A stretch of 64,000 nt of DNA. Origin: Cheilinus undulatus. Lineage: Eukaryota; Chordata; Actinopteri; Labriformes; Labridae. Positions 51,301 through 61,640 of this stretch are shown here, piece after piece (the stretch's first letter is position 1; each line of letters begins with the position of its first letter). The stretch covers positions 14,136,275 through 14,200,274 of the forward strand of contig NC_054881.1 of assembly GCF_018320785.1 (NCBI RefSeq). Reading direction: 5' to 3'. Both the position numbers and the translations under genes were made by a program. Under the pieces are notes generated by a model. The model had not been told where the DNA came from, did no database searches, and saw only the letters and a program-made list of their open reading frames with translations.

Positions 51301-54300
51301 ACAGGGGTCTTCCTGCCTGTGGACCATCACACATTCACACAGGCTGACACTGGGTCATGCTTTATTCTAAACACGGACCCTTCCCCTCCTCCTCTTCTCA
51401 TAAAACCCCTTTTCTTTCCCTCTTTCTTCTCACTCTTTTGGACGGTGCACAATTATGTTAAAGAGGGTGGATTTTCTTAAACTTCTCAGTTAGTTTCCTT
51501 CACAGCACATGCCCCTGTGTCTGAGTGAGAGTGTGTTTTAAACAGTGCTGATGAGCGATGATCAGAGGAATGTACTGAGCCGCACAGGGGACGCAGTGAT
51601 GGAGCGATGGCTGGATAGAAAGATGACACACCAGGTGGCTGAATGCCAGCAATGAGGCCTGAACTGTGACTGTGTGTGCTGAAGGACAGCCTGGTCAGCA
51701 CAACTAAATGCACACACACTCTCTCTCTTTCTCTTTCAAACACACTGGGGCAGCCATAGTTGAAGTGGGTCTGCTCCGCTGTTTACCCCATTCTTAGGTT
51801 GCTGCGCTGTTGCCATGACACTGGACTGATTGCTCCTCTAAACATTGTTCAGGATGGGAGAGAGTCCTGCACAATTGGTACGGCGCCATTGTCTCCACCG
51901 GCACAAAAGAGTGGTGCTGCAGATGCCCATGTGAAAAGATGGGAGCTTGTCCACCCTGCAGGCTCAAATCAATCATTAGATAAAAACTTTGCAGTGATCA
52001 GGAAGCTTTTTAATAATGGGAGGAGGAAATAAGAAAGGAATCGTTTCCTCTCTAATACATGAGATCAGAAAGTGAGTTTGCTATTTCACCCCCTTTTCCT
52101 GCCTCCTCTTTTCACCCAACAACAACCTCTGCTCTGTGTCTTTAAACTCACCCAGTTGAAGCAAATGAAGGAGCTGGAGCAGGAGAAGGACTCCCTGCTG
52201 GCCGGCCTCGAGGTGGTGGAGCGGGCCCGAGACTGGTACCAGAGCCAAATCCACAACGTCACAGAGAGGCAGCGGCAGGTCGGCCAGAGCTCCCACTGCA
52301 CGGTCAGTCCCAGACGCTGGTCCAAAAGCATTTAAGATGTTGTATTTTGTTTATTTTTTTATAGTTGATAAATAATCACACTGAAAAAATATCCCATTAA
52401 GGGATTTTATTTATATGATAGTCAAAATTAATACTGGGCAATACATGTATTACTCACAACCCAAATTCCTAAAAACTGTTTGGCCCCTGTGTAAAATGTA
52501 AATAAAAACAGAATGCAGTGATTTTCAGTTCAGTAAACTCATAAATAACTTATCAGATGTTGATGCTGGATGTGCATTTTTTTCAACCGATTAGGCTAAT
52601 TGACAATAGGTCAGAAGTAGGGCTGCAACGATTAGTCGCAATAATAGTTTGTGTCGACTATAAAAGTTAGTCGACATGGAAATTCAAGTGTTGACGCACT
52701 GTATTATTGTTTTTGATATTGGTAAAATCAAACACTGGCCGGTAAAAACTCATCTGTACTTGCAGTTCACTACTCAAAGAAGAGAGCCAGCCTCACGCCA
52801 GAACATTTTGACATGCTCACGTTCCTGCACTGCAGTTTAAAGAAATTATAATCTATTGTTCAGTCACTTGGGCTGGAAATTTGATTTGTTGACATAAAGC
52901 TTTATTTGTACTTTTGGACTTTGGATGGGCTATTAGCTTTATTCATTTCTATGGACATACCAGTCACTTTAAAGAAAGCCATCCTTTAGTTATTTGTAAC
53001 CTGCAAGGCAGGTGAACTGCTACTATTTAAATTGCTACTATTTACATAAAATGGGGATCCAAAATAGTATGCCAAACAACCGTGATCAATCAGCTAATAG
53101 GATAATTTTTTGATAGATTAGTCAACATAAAAAAATTATCATTAGTTGCAGCCCTAGTCAGAAGCATGACTGGGTATAAAAGGAGCATTTTAGAGTCCCC
53201 CAAAAGTAAAGATGAGCAGAGATACACAAATCTGTGAAAAACTGTGCCTAAAAGTTGTGGAATAATTTCAGAACAATTTCTTCAACACAAAATTACAAAA
53301 GCTTTGAATGTCCCACCATCTACAGAGCATAATAGTATCAAAAGATTCAGAGCAAGCTTTGGACTGATGCAAAATGGAAAACTGTTCTGTGGTTAGATGG
53401 TTAAAATTTGACATTCATTTTGGAAAACATGGATGCTGTGTCCTGAAGATTAAGGACAAGAGTGACCATCCAGCTTGTGATCAGCGCACAGTTCAAAATC
53501 CTGCATTTCTGATGGTATGAGGTTGCGTTAGTGCCTATGGCATGGGCAGCTTACACACCTGGAAAGGTACTATCAATGCTGAAGAGTATAAAAGAATATA
53601 AAAGAATGGGACAGCATTCCTCTTCTAAAACTCCAGCTACTGGTCCGCTTACTTCCCAAACATTTAAATACTGTTGTTAAAAGAAGAGGGGATGCTACAA
53701 AGTGGTAACCATGTCCCTTGTCCCTAATTGAAAACTAGGGACAAGGGACATGGTTAAACTGGGAATTAGCTGGTGAGTCAAAAAGTTCTTGCTATATCCT
53801 GTGTCGTGGTAGAAGGGTTTTTCCTTCTTATAAACTGTGGGATGTTTGGGCTCAGACCTTCCCATTTACTGTCCATGCTTCTTTAAAGCTTTCTGTGCAG
53901 AGCTGCTCTGAGTACTGTATTCTGTGAAATGCAGTAACAGCTTTTTAAATGTAATATTTCTGTCTTCTGTTTTTCCTCTCAGGATTTCTTCACAGAAGCC
54001 AGCCAGAGTCGAATGAATGTACTCATACCCAAACTTCAAGAAGTCAACCGCTGCCTTAATGACCTCATTTCCTGCACTGGGATGGTGAGTGTTGTTTACT
54101 GATGCAAATCTAAATCGACCTAGTTATTAGGATTATTCAAATATTTCTCAGCTGTTGGCAGCTGCCTACCTTTGCCTAATAGTCAAGTCTGTCTCTGTGC
54201 TCTACAATAGGAAGAGATTCCCATGATGCCAGTTTTTTATTATTTTACCTGATTAGATAAAATTGTGCAAAGATGCTTAATGAGGTTTGGATCCTAGTAA

Positions 54301-55899
54301 ACATTAAAACTACATGTCAGCATGTTAGCTCCATTACTATGAGCATTGTTGGCTGTGGAAAGCTTGGACGAGCTGCTCATGTATGGTCTGTTTCCATTAG
54401 CCCGGTTCGGTTCAGTACAGTTTTTCCATGGTTTATCACATTAAACTCTGATCTTATCAGTGTTTCCTCTGAGGTTTTTCCCACCGATCTTCAGGCTCTC
54501 TCATTGTGATGGGAAATCCAGCTCTTTTAAGAGATCCAGATCATTTGGCTCAGCGCAGTAGAGCTGGTTGTTTAGCTCCCAAATGGCTCTTCATTTAGAT
54601 GCTGTTTGGCTTTTTAAATGTGGATTACATAACGACATAGGAAGGGGAAAAGAACACTGGCACTCAAACGAAAGCCAGCTACCACGGCTAACGTTACAGG
54701 CTCGTTCATGACCTTTTCAATTAAAAGCATTTTTGTGACAAAATTAATGAGAATTTTTTATTATGTATAAAGGGCTCAGCTAGGCTCCTAGCTCGGTGCA
54801 AGACTCTCATTTCCCTTCAACTGGCTACATGATGCTAGGAGGTCTGCAGGACTGAGTATTTGTGGTATTGGTCACCTCCACACTGGGTAAATCATTTGAC
54901 CTGGGGTAAAAATCTTTTTTTAGTAAAGTTTAGGTATCATACTCGATGTATATGGTAATTTTTAGCTGTTAGTTGCAGCATAGTGGTCTATTTAGACCTG
55001 TTAAATACAAACTTTACTCTGTTCCTGTCCCCCACTACCTAACCCCTAACAGACATTCAACAGACAACCTATAGTAATGTGTTAATGAATACAAATCCAG
55101 ATTCCTTATTTATATATGCGCTTGATGAATATTTTGGAAATGTTTAAATATATGGCCAAGTGTGGTATAGCTGTCGAGTCTTTACATTGTGAATGTTGAT
55201 ATGCTTGGTGCTCAACAGAACACGTCATTTTGACACCAAATAAATATTCACACTTCTTTGACATTCTTTACTCAACCTGAAACAAGAAAAGCAAGTTTCT
55301 GGTTTACAGACATATAAATGATCCTTTCTCATTACAAAGCAACTCTTTGATCCATAAATGTGTATCTAGGTATTCTTTAAAGCTTGTGTGAAAGAGTTTT
55401 AACAGGTTACTTTTGAAACAAACTGAAACTTATATTGATGTGTCTTTATGTGCTACGAAAGCCAACAAGACCATCAGAGAGAAGTCAGATACTCAAAAAC
55501 TACACAATCAAAAAGTTACTCACAGGAGCTTTAAATAGGTCTGTTCCTCTCTCTCTTTGTTTCCCAGCAGTCATATCCAAGCTCTGCTCCGACAGTAGGG
55601 CTTTCAGCTTCCCAGCTTCCAGGTCCAGCTCCTCCACAAGCCATCCAGAGACTGAAGGACCAGAACCGACTTCTCACACAGGTTGGAACTAATTTATTAC
55701 AAGATTCTTCTAATTACAAGTTGGTTCTATTTATTTTATTCATTGAATTTTGTTCGTCCCGTTCTTGAAGGAGGTGACGGAGAGGAGCGAGCGGATCGCA
55801 CAGCTGGAGCAGGAGAAGTCTGCTTTGATAAAGCAGCTTTTTGAGGCTCGAGCCCGCAGCGCGCAAGACACCAGCACTCTGGACTCCACCTTCATCTGA
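36349..55899 (+). CDS. sapcd2: Suppressor APC domain-containing protein 2
   Basis: Six coding exons: 36349-37144, 45841-45977, 52156-52302, 53983-54084, 55568-55681, 55771-55899, giving 474 codons. Exon 1 contains the conserved suppressor-APC domain (about residues 50-125: FLHSLRTLFDILDDAGRGYV, IESRWQGAD, LTFERFVAGLR). A long low-complexity Gln/Pro/Ser/Arg linker follows. The C-terminal part has coiled coils (LKQMKELEQEKDSLLAGLE at about 312; SERIAQLEQEKSALIKQLFE near 436) and ends LDSTFI like the human protein. The human form as I recall it has 394 residues; the extra length is in the linker. Known role: it limits the Galpha-i/LGN/NuMA complex at the cell cortex and so sets mitotic spindle orientation. 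Introns 1 (8.7 kb) and 2 (6.2 kb) are full of repeats. The exon 2 donor (ATG|GTTGGT) is weak, and exon 5 has a CAGCAG tandem acceptor. Confidence 0.96.
38425..38560 (-). mobile_element. tRNA-derived SINE fragment
   Basis: The reverse complement begins GGGGGCCCAGGAGCTCAGTC and continues TGTAAGGACTTGAGTTGGG, matching the tRNA-like head of a common fish SINE. The B-box region is eroded. It lies in sapcd2 intron 1. Confidence 0.6.
38600..40350. other. sapcd2 intron 1, no recognised content
   Basis: Intron DNA with no exon-like frame, RNA gene or element with matched ends. Poly(A) runs occur near 38736. Confidence 0.45.
40352..41402. mobile_element. Non-autonomous DNA element with GGGCTTTTCCA ends
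   Basis: The left end AGGGCTTTTCCATTAC and right end ATAGTGGAAAAGCCT are inverted repeats of each other, about 1.05 kb apart. CpG-containing subterminal blocks (CTTGGCTCTACTTG on the left, CAGCTCAGCGTAGCC on the right) also resemble each other inverted. A clear target duplication was not found, so the superfamily is left open. No transposase frame. Confidence 0.65.
42404..43400. repeat. Interspersed repeat carrying an AAGTGGCAAAAATGGGTT array (copy 2)
   Basis: In sapcd2 intron 1. Flanking parts match copy 1 at 16.1-17.2 kb: AGGATGCCAGA and GTAATGTCAGA on the left; ACACTTTTCAGCTTC and GAGGTAACTGTT on the right. The central array (about 42660-43310) has roughly 25-30 degenerate units of the same AAGTGGCAAAAATGGGTTAA type. 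The left end has run into a poly(G) tract (42405-42416). Confidence 0.75.
43408..43915. repeat. Common fish interspersed repeat (ACCATAGACTGTA type)
   Basis: It starts ACCATAGACTGTAGAAAGG and contains TTGGAGCCAATCCGTTGTGG, GTCAATCAAATGAGACGTG and ACCAGGCTGTAAACCAGAC, phrases I associate with an abundant teleost repeat of uncertain class. The open frames through 43712-43986 belong to it and are not a gene. Confidence 0.55.
44843..44859. repeat. Poly(C) tract
   Basis: A run of 17 C in sapcd2 intron 1. Its length is likely to vary between individuals and to be error-prone in sequencing. Confidence 0.85.
46784..47214. mobile_element. hAT-like element rich in TTTTAGTC, perfect 8-bp duplication
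   Basis: Ends CAGTCTTAATTTTAGTC and CAACAAAATTAGCACTG are inverted repeats. The exact 8-mer ggtggcta flanks both sides (46776-46783 and 47215-47222). The 431-base interior is T-rich with repeated TTTTAGTC and no transposase. It resembles the element at 24666-25146 in composition but differs at the ends. It lies in sapcd2 intron 2. Confidence 0.85.
47845..48384. mobile_element. Non-autonomous DNA element with AAGGCC..GTCCACA ends
   Basis: The left end AAGGCCCCGTCCACACAAAG and right end TTTCCTTGTGGACAAGGCC are inverted repeats. The same family occurs truncated at 20300-20540. The 131-codon open frame at 48040-48435 lies inside it and reads through the right end, so it is not a gene. No clear target duplication was found. 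Confidence 0.7.
48486..48954. mobile_element. hAT-like element with CAGAATTGGGCAAC ends
   Basis: Left end CAGAATTGGGCAAC, right end GTTGCCCATCCCTG, about 469 bases. The flanking 8-mers gcttagtc and gtttagac agree at six of eight positions, consistent with an aged hAT duplication. No coding frame. Confidence 0.65.
49680..50013 (+). repeat. 330-bp pyrimidine-rich (CT/TCC) tract
   Basis: The + strand is overwhelmingly C and T from about 49680 to 50013, with runs such as CTCCTCCTCCTCCTCTTCCC. It ends at a CCCACCCAG that could be a splice acceptor. Long homopurine-homopyrimidine tracts can form triplex DNA and often occur at promoters. The 254-codon open frame on the minus strand (Glu/Gly/Arg-rich) is a shadow of this tract. 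Confidence 0.75.
50039..50200 (+). CDS. sapcd2: Candidate alternative first coding exon of sapcd2
   Basis: An open frame of 54 codons starts at ATG 50039 (MVVSRVGPRGLVEVEDSLG) and runs to a strong donor (TGG|GTGAGT at 50201), ending KALHFFLW in phase 0. sapcd2 exon 3 also begins in phase 0, so the two join in frame to give a protein without the suppressor-APC domain but with the coiled-coil part. Codon third positions are strongly G/C, as in real coding exons. As an internal exon (acceptor at 50013) it would instead bring an early stop after exon 2. I do not recognise the peptide. It may also be a non-coding exon of another transcript. Confidence 0.35.
50210..52155. other. Rest of sapcd2 intron 2
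   Basis: No exon or element with matched ends recognised. CT-rich patches occur near 51255-51290 and 51370-51440, and a TCTCTCTCT run near 51720. Confidence 0.45.
52618..53156. mobile_element. hAT MITE nested in the Tc1-like element
   Basis: Ends TAGGGCTGCAACGATTAGTC and TTAGTTGCAGCCCTA are inverted repeats. The exact 8-mer gtcagaag flanks both sides (52610-52617 and 53157-53164). Length 539 bases, no transposase. Its intact duplication inside Tc1-like sequence shows that it inserted later. Confidence 0.92.
53706..53756. repeat. Perfect 21-bp hairpin at the right end of the Tc1-like relic
   Basis: Arms 53706-53726 and 53736-53756 are exact reverse complements (21 of 21), with the 9-base loop ATTGAAAAC. 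The left arm (CCATGTCCCTTGTCCC) corresponds to ordinary family sequence near the 3' end of the element. The right arm is an inverted copy of it that replaces the expected terminal sequence. A template switch is the simplest cause. Confidence 0.9.
55381..55530. mobile_element. Short piggyBac-like MITE at TTAA
   Basis: Flanked by TTAA on both sides (55377-55380 and 55531-55534), with inverted ends AGCTTGTGTGA and CTCACAGGAGCT. Internal words (AACAGGTTAC, CCAACAAGACCATCAGAGAG) match the larger copy in the 3' UTR. Located in sapcd2 intron 4, some 40 bases before the exon 5 acceptor. Confidence 0.7.
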
Positions 55900-58448
55900 A
55901 CTCCAACAAACAGCAGCAGAATCATCTTTAAAATGTTTCAGTGAGGAATGATTGCGGAGGAAAACATTGGCAAGACTGGAGCTGACTGTTGTTCACCCAC
56001 TTTTGTAGCAGGGATGCACCTTTAGCCACGAGCTGCACGAGACCACTCCAACATTTAAAGAAAAGCACGCAAGACCTAGATGTGAACACTCCGAGGAAAA
56101 CCTGATCCGAATGACTTGACTCAAGAGTTTAAAGACTTCTTTTTTAATTCCTGCACTCAAGCTGAAAAGAATCCCAAGAAACTCCTGGGGTATCCTATCA
56201 CTCCTTTTTTTGCAGGAACTTTTTATCTCCACACCAACTCCTAATTGATTCTCATGCTCGACTTCACAGGCAGCAGCAAAAAACATGACAATAGAGGTCT
56301 AAAGAGGTACCGACAAGCTGGAGGAGTTGTTTGTGCTGGGATAAAATGCCATACTCTTGAAGTTTGGTACAAAAATAATTGACAAGCTGCTTGATGTGAC
56401 CTATCAAACACATTTTTTACTCTTTTAAGCTTGATGAGAATGAAAATTACATACACATTTTCACTTCTTTTACTACTCCCTTCCCTTTAAAGCTCCTGTG
56501 AGGAGTTTTTAGCTGGTTATGAAACAGTCTGAAATAGACACTGATGGTTCTTTATGACCCACAAAACCCAGCAAGATCATTAGAAAGGGGAATTCCTGTT
56601 TGTATATGGTTATTTTTAATGTCTGAAACTGATGGTGTGGGGGGTAAGTTGCAGACGAAGTGATTGAACGGTCTAGTTTTACATTTTCCTCGGCAACAAG
56701 CCGACAAGCAAGTGATATTTGACTGTTAAAAGACAGGATAAGATTTTTGTTTACAAATAACAGTGAGGTTGTCAAAACTTTTTCAATACCATTTGTTAAA
56801 AATTGATGCAATCTGTTTTTTTTAATGATTCACAATATGGAAAAGTCTGTTAATTTTGAAAAATGATATCTATTTCATAAGTGCAAAAAAGTGGAATGAG
56901 TCCAACATTAATTGCAAACATAAGGCCTCTGCATACTGAGTCCCTTTTTTGTCAAGAAAAATAATGTCACATGCAGAAACCTTGCACTCCCTGATGCATT
57001 TTGCAAATCATTTAGAAAATTTGCAGAACAAGAAAAAGATCAAGCTGTGAAGATGTTTTTTTGGGTCTTTCAGTCCTTGGAAAAAAAAAACACTGGGTTC
57101 ATAGTCTCCTGACTTAACTCTTTTATATATTTTCACATTTTGGTTTGCACGAGCTCATGCGAGGGCCAAGGGGGGAAAGGGGAATGCTTTTTGGGGCCCA
57201 TCGCAGTTAAGAAAAATAGTCCTTTCCCAATTCAAGCAATCGTGTATGTAATAGTGTTATGTGATGTTTTATGGTTGAAATCCACAGAATGGGAGCAAAG
57301 AATTTTAAAGTTTCAATGTGCAGGAGAGAAAAAGGGAGCAGCAGATGTTACTCTGAAATGTCAAACAGTTATCTAAATGATTTGTAGAATGCAAGAAAGG
57401 CAAAAAATCAGAAAAAAAAAAAATGACTAAAAAGGTAGAGTCAGTGTGCAGCAATTTTGGACCGAAAAAAGACTAAGTGTGCTGGGGCCTTCTGCAAAAA
57501 CATTGAGTTTGTCTGCAAGTTTTGGTCATTGAAAACAAAAATTGGCAGTCATGGACTTCTTTTTGTGTTGCCTTGGTATCAAGACAGTTATCATTTGGTT
57601 TGAACCACAATCTTATGGAGGTCTGACAACCCTACATACATATGTACAAGACAAAATTCCAAAGTTCCTCACAGGAGCTTTTAATGTTGATCTATAATCA
57701 TATGTTTACTTGGCGTAGGCTCTCTCATTTTAGGGTTTTTAATCTTAAACACATGGAGACCGAAAGTACTGATATATGATTATTTTATACCCAAGTAGCA
57801 TGTCTAATGTTACACTGTTAGAATTTTCAGATGTTTTTTTTTTTAAGATTGAAGAGATGGGAGGGCAGCTACGAGCCATCAAGGCGTAGAGGCAGCGGCG
57901 GATGAGAGAAGTTTGGAAGTTTGCACGTAGAAAAGAGAAGAGAATGATCAGACGGTGAATGTGTCGGAGCTCGAGCTCCTGGGTTGGGAGATCTTTCTGA
58001 TGTCACGTCAGAAACAAATACTTAAGAAAAAAAGAAAAACATCACTTTGGCCGTCAAGTCTTTTAAGGGGATTCTTTGCATGGGTCGTTTTTTTATCTTC
58101 TGAAGAGATTTCTGTGTGAGAGCTGGAGATTAGCACAAAAGACTTTTTGTCCTTTAAGTGTCAATTTTTACCAGAAATATTTGGCTTAAGACTAAAACTA
58201 AAAGCATGCAGCCATCCACCAGTTTACGGAAATATTTAGTTAGTGGGTGGTGGTAGGAAATGACACATTGTAGTTTTATAATGGATCTTTATGGTACTGC
58301 TGGGATATCTGCACATAACATATTGTTGATGTCTGTTTCCCATTTGTTTGACTTAATGTTTTTTTGCTGCTCAAACTGCATTATGTGAGTGAAACTCTTT
58401 CCCTCTGCTTTCTATCAGGACACTACAGATGAAATGTACAAAAATAAA
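55900..58448 (+). other. sapcd2: sapcd2 3' UTR, with AATAAA at 58443
   Basis: After the TGA the first canonical AATAAA in a good setting is 58443-58448, giving a UTR of about 2.5 kb. A 1.2-kb MITE occupies almost half of it, so the UTR is probably lineage-specific in length. Earlier non-canonical signals may be used. Minus-strand open frames here are chance. Confidence 0.55.
56491..57680. mobile_element. piggyBac-like MITE in the sapcd2 3' UTR
   Basis: Inverted ends AGCTCCTGTGAGGAGTTTTT and AAAGTTCCTCACAGGAGCT, with TTAA at the left (56487-56490) and TTTAA at the right (57680-57684). Same family as the short copy at 55381-55530. No transposase frame. The right half also carries a TTTTTGGGGCCCATCG motif like those at the ends of the 16.1-kb repeat. 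Confidence 0.7.
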
Positions 58449-58459
58449 TACTACCAAAA

Positions 58460-61020
58460 GCACTGAAAATTATTCTGTTCTTTATTTCTTTACTTTTTCC
58501 ACATTCTTTGCAATAGTGCAAATGTATGAAAATAGGTTTAAAAACAAATATTAAATTTTAATCCTTGAAAACCTAATCCCTTCATACAAACACTCATAAA
58601 TGTAAACAAATGTGTGCAGATCTCAGGGTGACAATGCATCAATTTAAATCAAACTATCTGTTTACTCTATAGGGGTGGGGCAAAATATCAACTCAGCAAT
58701 ACACTCTTGATACCTTTAACAAATCATTGGAGCTAAATATATTTAGAATCTAAATCTTAGGTGCTTTAAACAGTTCTCCTTGACATTTTTGATTTATTGT
58801 ATTCACAGTGGCACTTCTGACACAAATGAGGGTTAAATGAACAGAAGTTACCATAAAATCTGGAATAAAAGTTGTCCTGTCCTTTTTGGAGTTTCCAAAG
58901 GATGAAAAGATAAAGTTCACAGTGAAGTTTCTGTGCAGCTGTGTGACACTTTGAGTATCATCTGTTTGGAGTTTGTGCATCTTTTAGCTATAATATGGTA
59001 GTTGGTAGCAGCCTGCAGTTATTGGTGCGAAACTTACTCACAGCCAACAACTCCCTCTGCCCTCTGGCTGTCACTTGTTGCCCCTACTGAGGAGAGTTTT
59101 CAGTCAAACTAACAATCTACAAGGTTTATTTACTTAACAGAGTACTCCAGGTTTCTTTAAATGCATGTTATGAACTAAACGAGGTTGAAAAATGTTAAAA
59201 AGTGTCGCCAAACCTCACTGGTCAAGTCTGTAAAGCATTGCGCCGTGTCAAGTACCTGCATTTGGCTAGTGGCGGATGCTAATTTCCCACCCTGGTCTGG
59301 TCACATGTCGTTCCTTCATTGCAGCAGCGCATTTCACGCATATTTCACGGTATCTGTGTCATCCTTCTTATTCTACACATTGAACAAAAGATGCCTCTAA
59401 ATTTCCAGGCTCTCAAACAGAGCTTCTAGTGTGGCAGGTGAGATAGACAAAATAGTTGTTCTCTCAGGAACACATTCCACCAGCCGAGGCCATTTGTGCC
59501 TGGAATAAAATCCAAGGTAAACAACATGGCGGTGGTGTGTTTTACTTCATGTATTCCAACATGTCCTGAGCGGTGAAGCGGCCTCTAACAGTACACAATC
59601 AATTGGGTCATTTTTTACCTTGGGTTAGACATGCACGACTATACCTGCCTCAACACTTGTACTGGTTGGTATACGAGTGGCCCCAACATATATGTTGCAG
59701 CCAACTTTTCTGATGAAAAAATAAAGTATCGTAAGTGTGACTCCCACGTCAGATTTAACAGTAACTGGTCAAAGAGAAAAAACAGCAGGAAAATGTTGGA
59801 CAGTAAAAATAAATTTAAGGAGTAAAGTGTGATAAAGGAGAAACTGTCTTGCATTGTATAAATAAAACAATCTTACACTTCTAGGGGCGTTTTATTTCTT
59901 TAAGCTAATCATATATGATGTATTATTATATGATTGTTCTGCAACAAATCAGTTATCACAGAATTAATGTTGTGACATTATCATTACCAGCCATATAACA
60001 CTAAACCATATTAAATCGTGGTACTACAGTATCGTATGATACCCAGTCGTATGGTATTGATGCATATTATATATCTAATCATATGGTATTGTCTGGAATT
60101 GAACCAAGCAGTACTTTATTGAAATTATCGTATTGTATAAAAAAAATTGTTTCATATCATACTGTATTTTCATATATTGTTTCTAATCTTATGAGTTGCC
60201 CTGCAATTCCCACCCCTATTTCTGATCAGATAAGTCTAACGCAACCCAACACACACCTCTCAGTGGTTTTAACTTTTCTGCCTTCTCATGTCAATGTGAA
60301 TGATGATGCATGCATTTTCAGACAGAATTTACTTTTAGATTCCACTTTATTTCAAAGAAAAATCTCCAGTTTTCGTTAAGAATCAGCGAGTTTGAAAGGT
60401 ACTCCCTGTAGCTTAGTTCTGTTAGGATCTCTTGTCATAAATTAAGGAAATGTCCCTTGATAGTGAGGATGATCTGATGTAATTCATGAGACACGTTTGC
60501 ACTTCCTCCCTCAGATCTGATGAGCTCTGCTCTGCTTTTAATGAGGAGACTGAGTGGAAACTAGTCCAGAGTAGTTCTGGTGAATCATGGTTGGGTACAT
60601 TGAGTCCTGGATATAGTACATGTTTATTTAACCCATTTGTGCCCAAATCTTTCTCTATTTTTTTATTCATTGCTGCTCTGCCCTTGATTTAATGTAGCAG
60701 GCATTCAACGCCATGTGATAGGAGACTTTTTTCTTTTTCCAATACTGTTTCCCAAGGTGTCTACTTGCATGTCATTGATAGAAAAAGCATGCATAACATT
60801 TGAAAATGTATTTATAGAAGGGACATGACAAACATGACCTTTGGAAACTGTTACTGGTGGGCTTAAATGGTTAGATGACTGTGGGTGCATTTTCAAGAAT
60901 GTATTACTGTTGTAGCTTTATAAATCTAAATCTAGTTGTGCTGCATAATAGTCATCAGCCTTCTTATCATTTGTTTGAAACATGTTTTCTACTTTGCATG
61001 GTTCTAGCTCCCCTTTAATC
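58460..61020. other. Intergenic DNA downstream of sapcd2
   Basis: No gene recognised. Near 58670 (TAGGGGTGGGGC) and 60195-60218 (CCCACCCCTA) are hAT-type terminal motifs, but their flanks do not match, so they are two separate fragments. The 60486-60692 frame has an acceptor-like start but no partner exon. Confidence 0.45.
60632..60870. mobile_element. Possible TTAA-type MITE
   Basis: Left TTAA then CCCATTTGTGCCCA; right TGGGCTTAAATGG then TTAG. The ends are inverted repeats with two or three differences, about 240 bases apart. The right flank is off by one base from TTAA, so the call is tentative. Confidence 0.35.
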
Positions 61021-61025
61021 AACCA

Positions 61026-61501
61026 TTTCACCACGTACAGGTGTTCAACTGATTATCAATGCAAATATCTGATCAGCCAATCACAAGGCAGCAACCAACA
61101 CATTTGAGCATGAATACATGGTCAACATGAACTGGTTGTGCTCAAACTGAGCATCAGAATGGAAAAGAAAGTTTATTTAAGAGACTTTGAGTGTGTCATG
61201 GTTGTGGATGGTCATGCTGTGCATGTCAGATTCTGACCCGACAGCTCAAATGTTGCAGCAGATATAGAAACTCATCAGACCAGGCAGTGTTTTTTCAGTC
61301 TTTGATTGCCCAGTTTTGGTGACCTGGTAAGAACTGCAACCTCAGTTTCCTGTTCTGTGCAGACAGGAGTGGCATCTGTTGTGGTCTTCTGCTGCTGCAG
61401 CCCATCTGCCTCAAGATTGGATATTCCATATCTGATGGTGATCAGATATTTGTGTAAGTAAGGAGCTGAGCAGGTATACCTAATGAAGAGGTCGGTAAGT
61501 G
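61026..61501 (+). mobile_element. Tc1/mariner fragment, same family as the tmem141 intron 1 copy
   Basis: The left part contains GCATCAGAATGGAAAAGAAA and GACTTTGAGTGTGTCATGG, the start of the transposase gene in this family. The right end reads CAGGTATACCTAATGAAGAG, a mutated form of the terminal repeat seen at 27414. The copy lacks most of the catalytic region and is dead. It is complementary to the 26.9-kb copy, which kept the C-terminal half. Confidence 0.75.
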
Positions 61502-61640
61502 CATATCAATCCTCAGATACCGTGTTAGTGTCAAAAATTCTGTGACAATAAATCACTTCAAGTAGCTCCAGTGATCCTTGAAAGTGTCCCACTGTGTGGA
61601 TAGTTTCAGCTTTGCTGCTGCTGTGTGTGTTTCTACTTAG

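Larger units (their letters stand above)
52440..53757 (+). mobile_element. Decayed Tc1-like element, split by a hAT insertion
   Basis: In sapcd2 intron 3. The left part has GTGTAAAATGTAAATAAAAA, typical of a fish Tc1-like family. The right part has the remains of the transposase gene: AAACTGTTCTGTGGTTAGAT around the first catalytic position, then CCATCCAGCTTGTGATCAGC, then AACTCCAGCTACTGGTCCGC near the end. The middle of the catalytic domain is deleted and stops are present. A hAT MITE (52618-53156) sits inside it, and the right end is replaced by a palindrome (53706-53756). Boundaries are approximate. Confidence 0.75.

Noticed and set aside
58670-60218. One 1.5-kb hAT element with TAGGGGTGGG ends
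   Set aside because: The flanking 8-mers (ttactcta and tttctgat) do not match and the interior shows no relation; these are two separate fragments.
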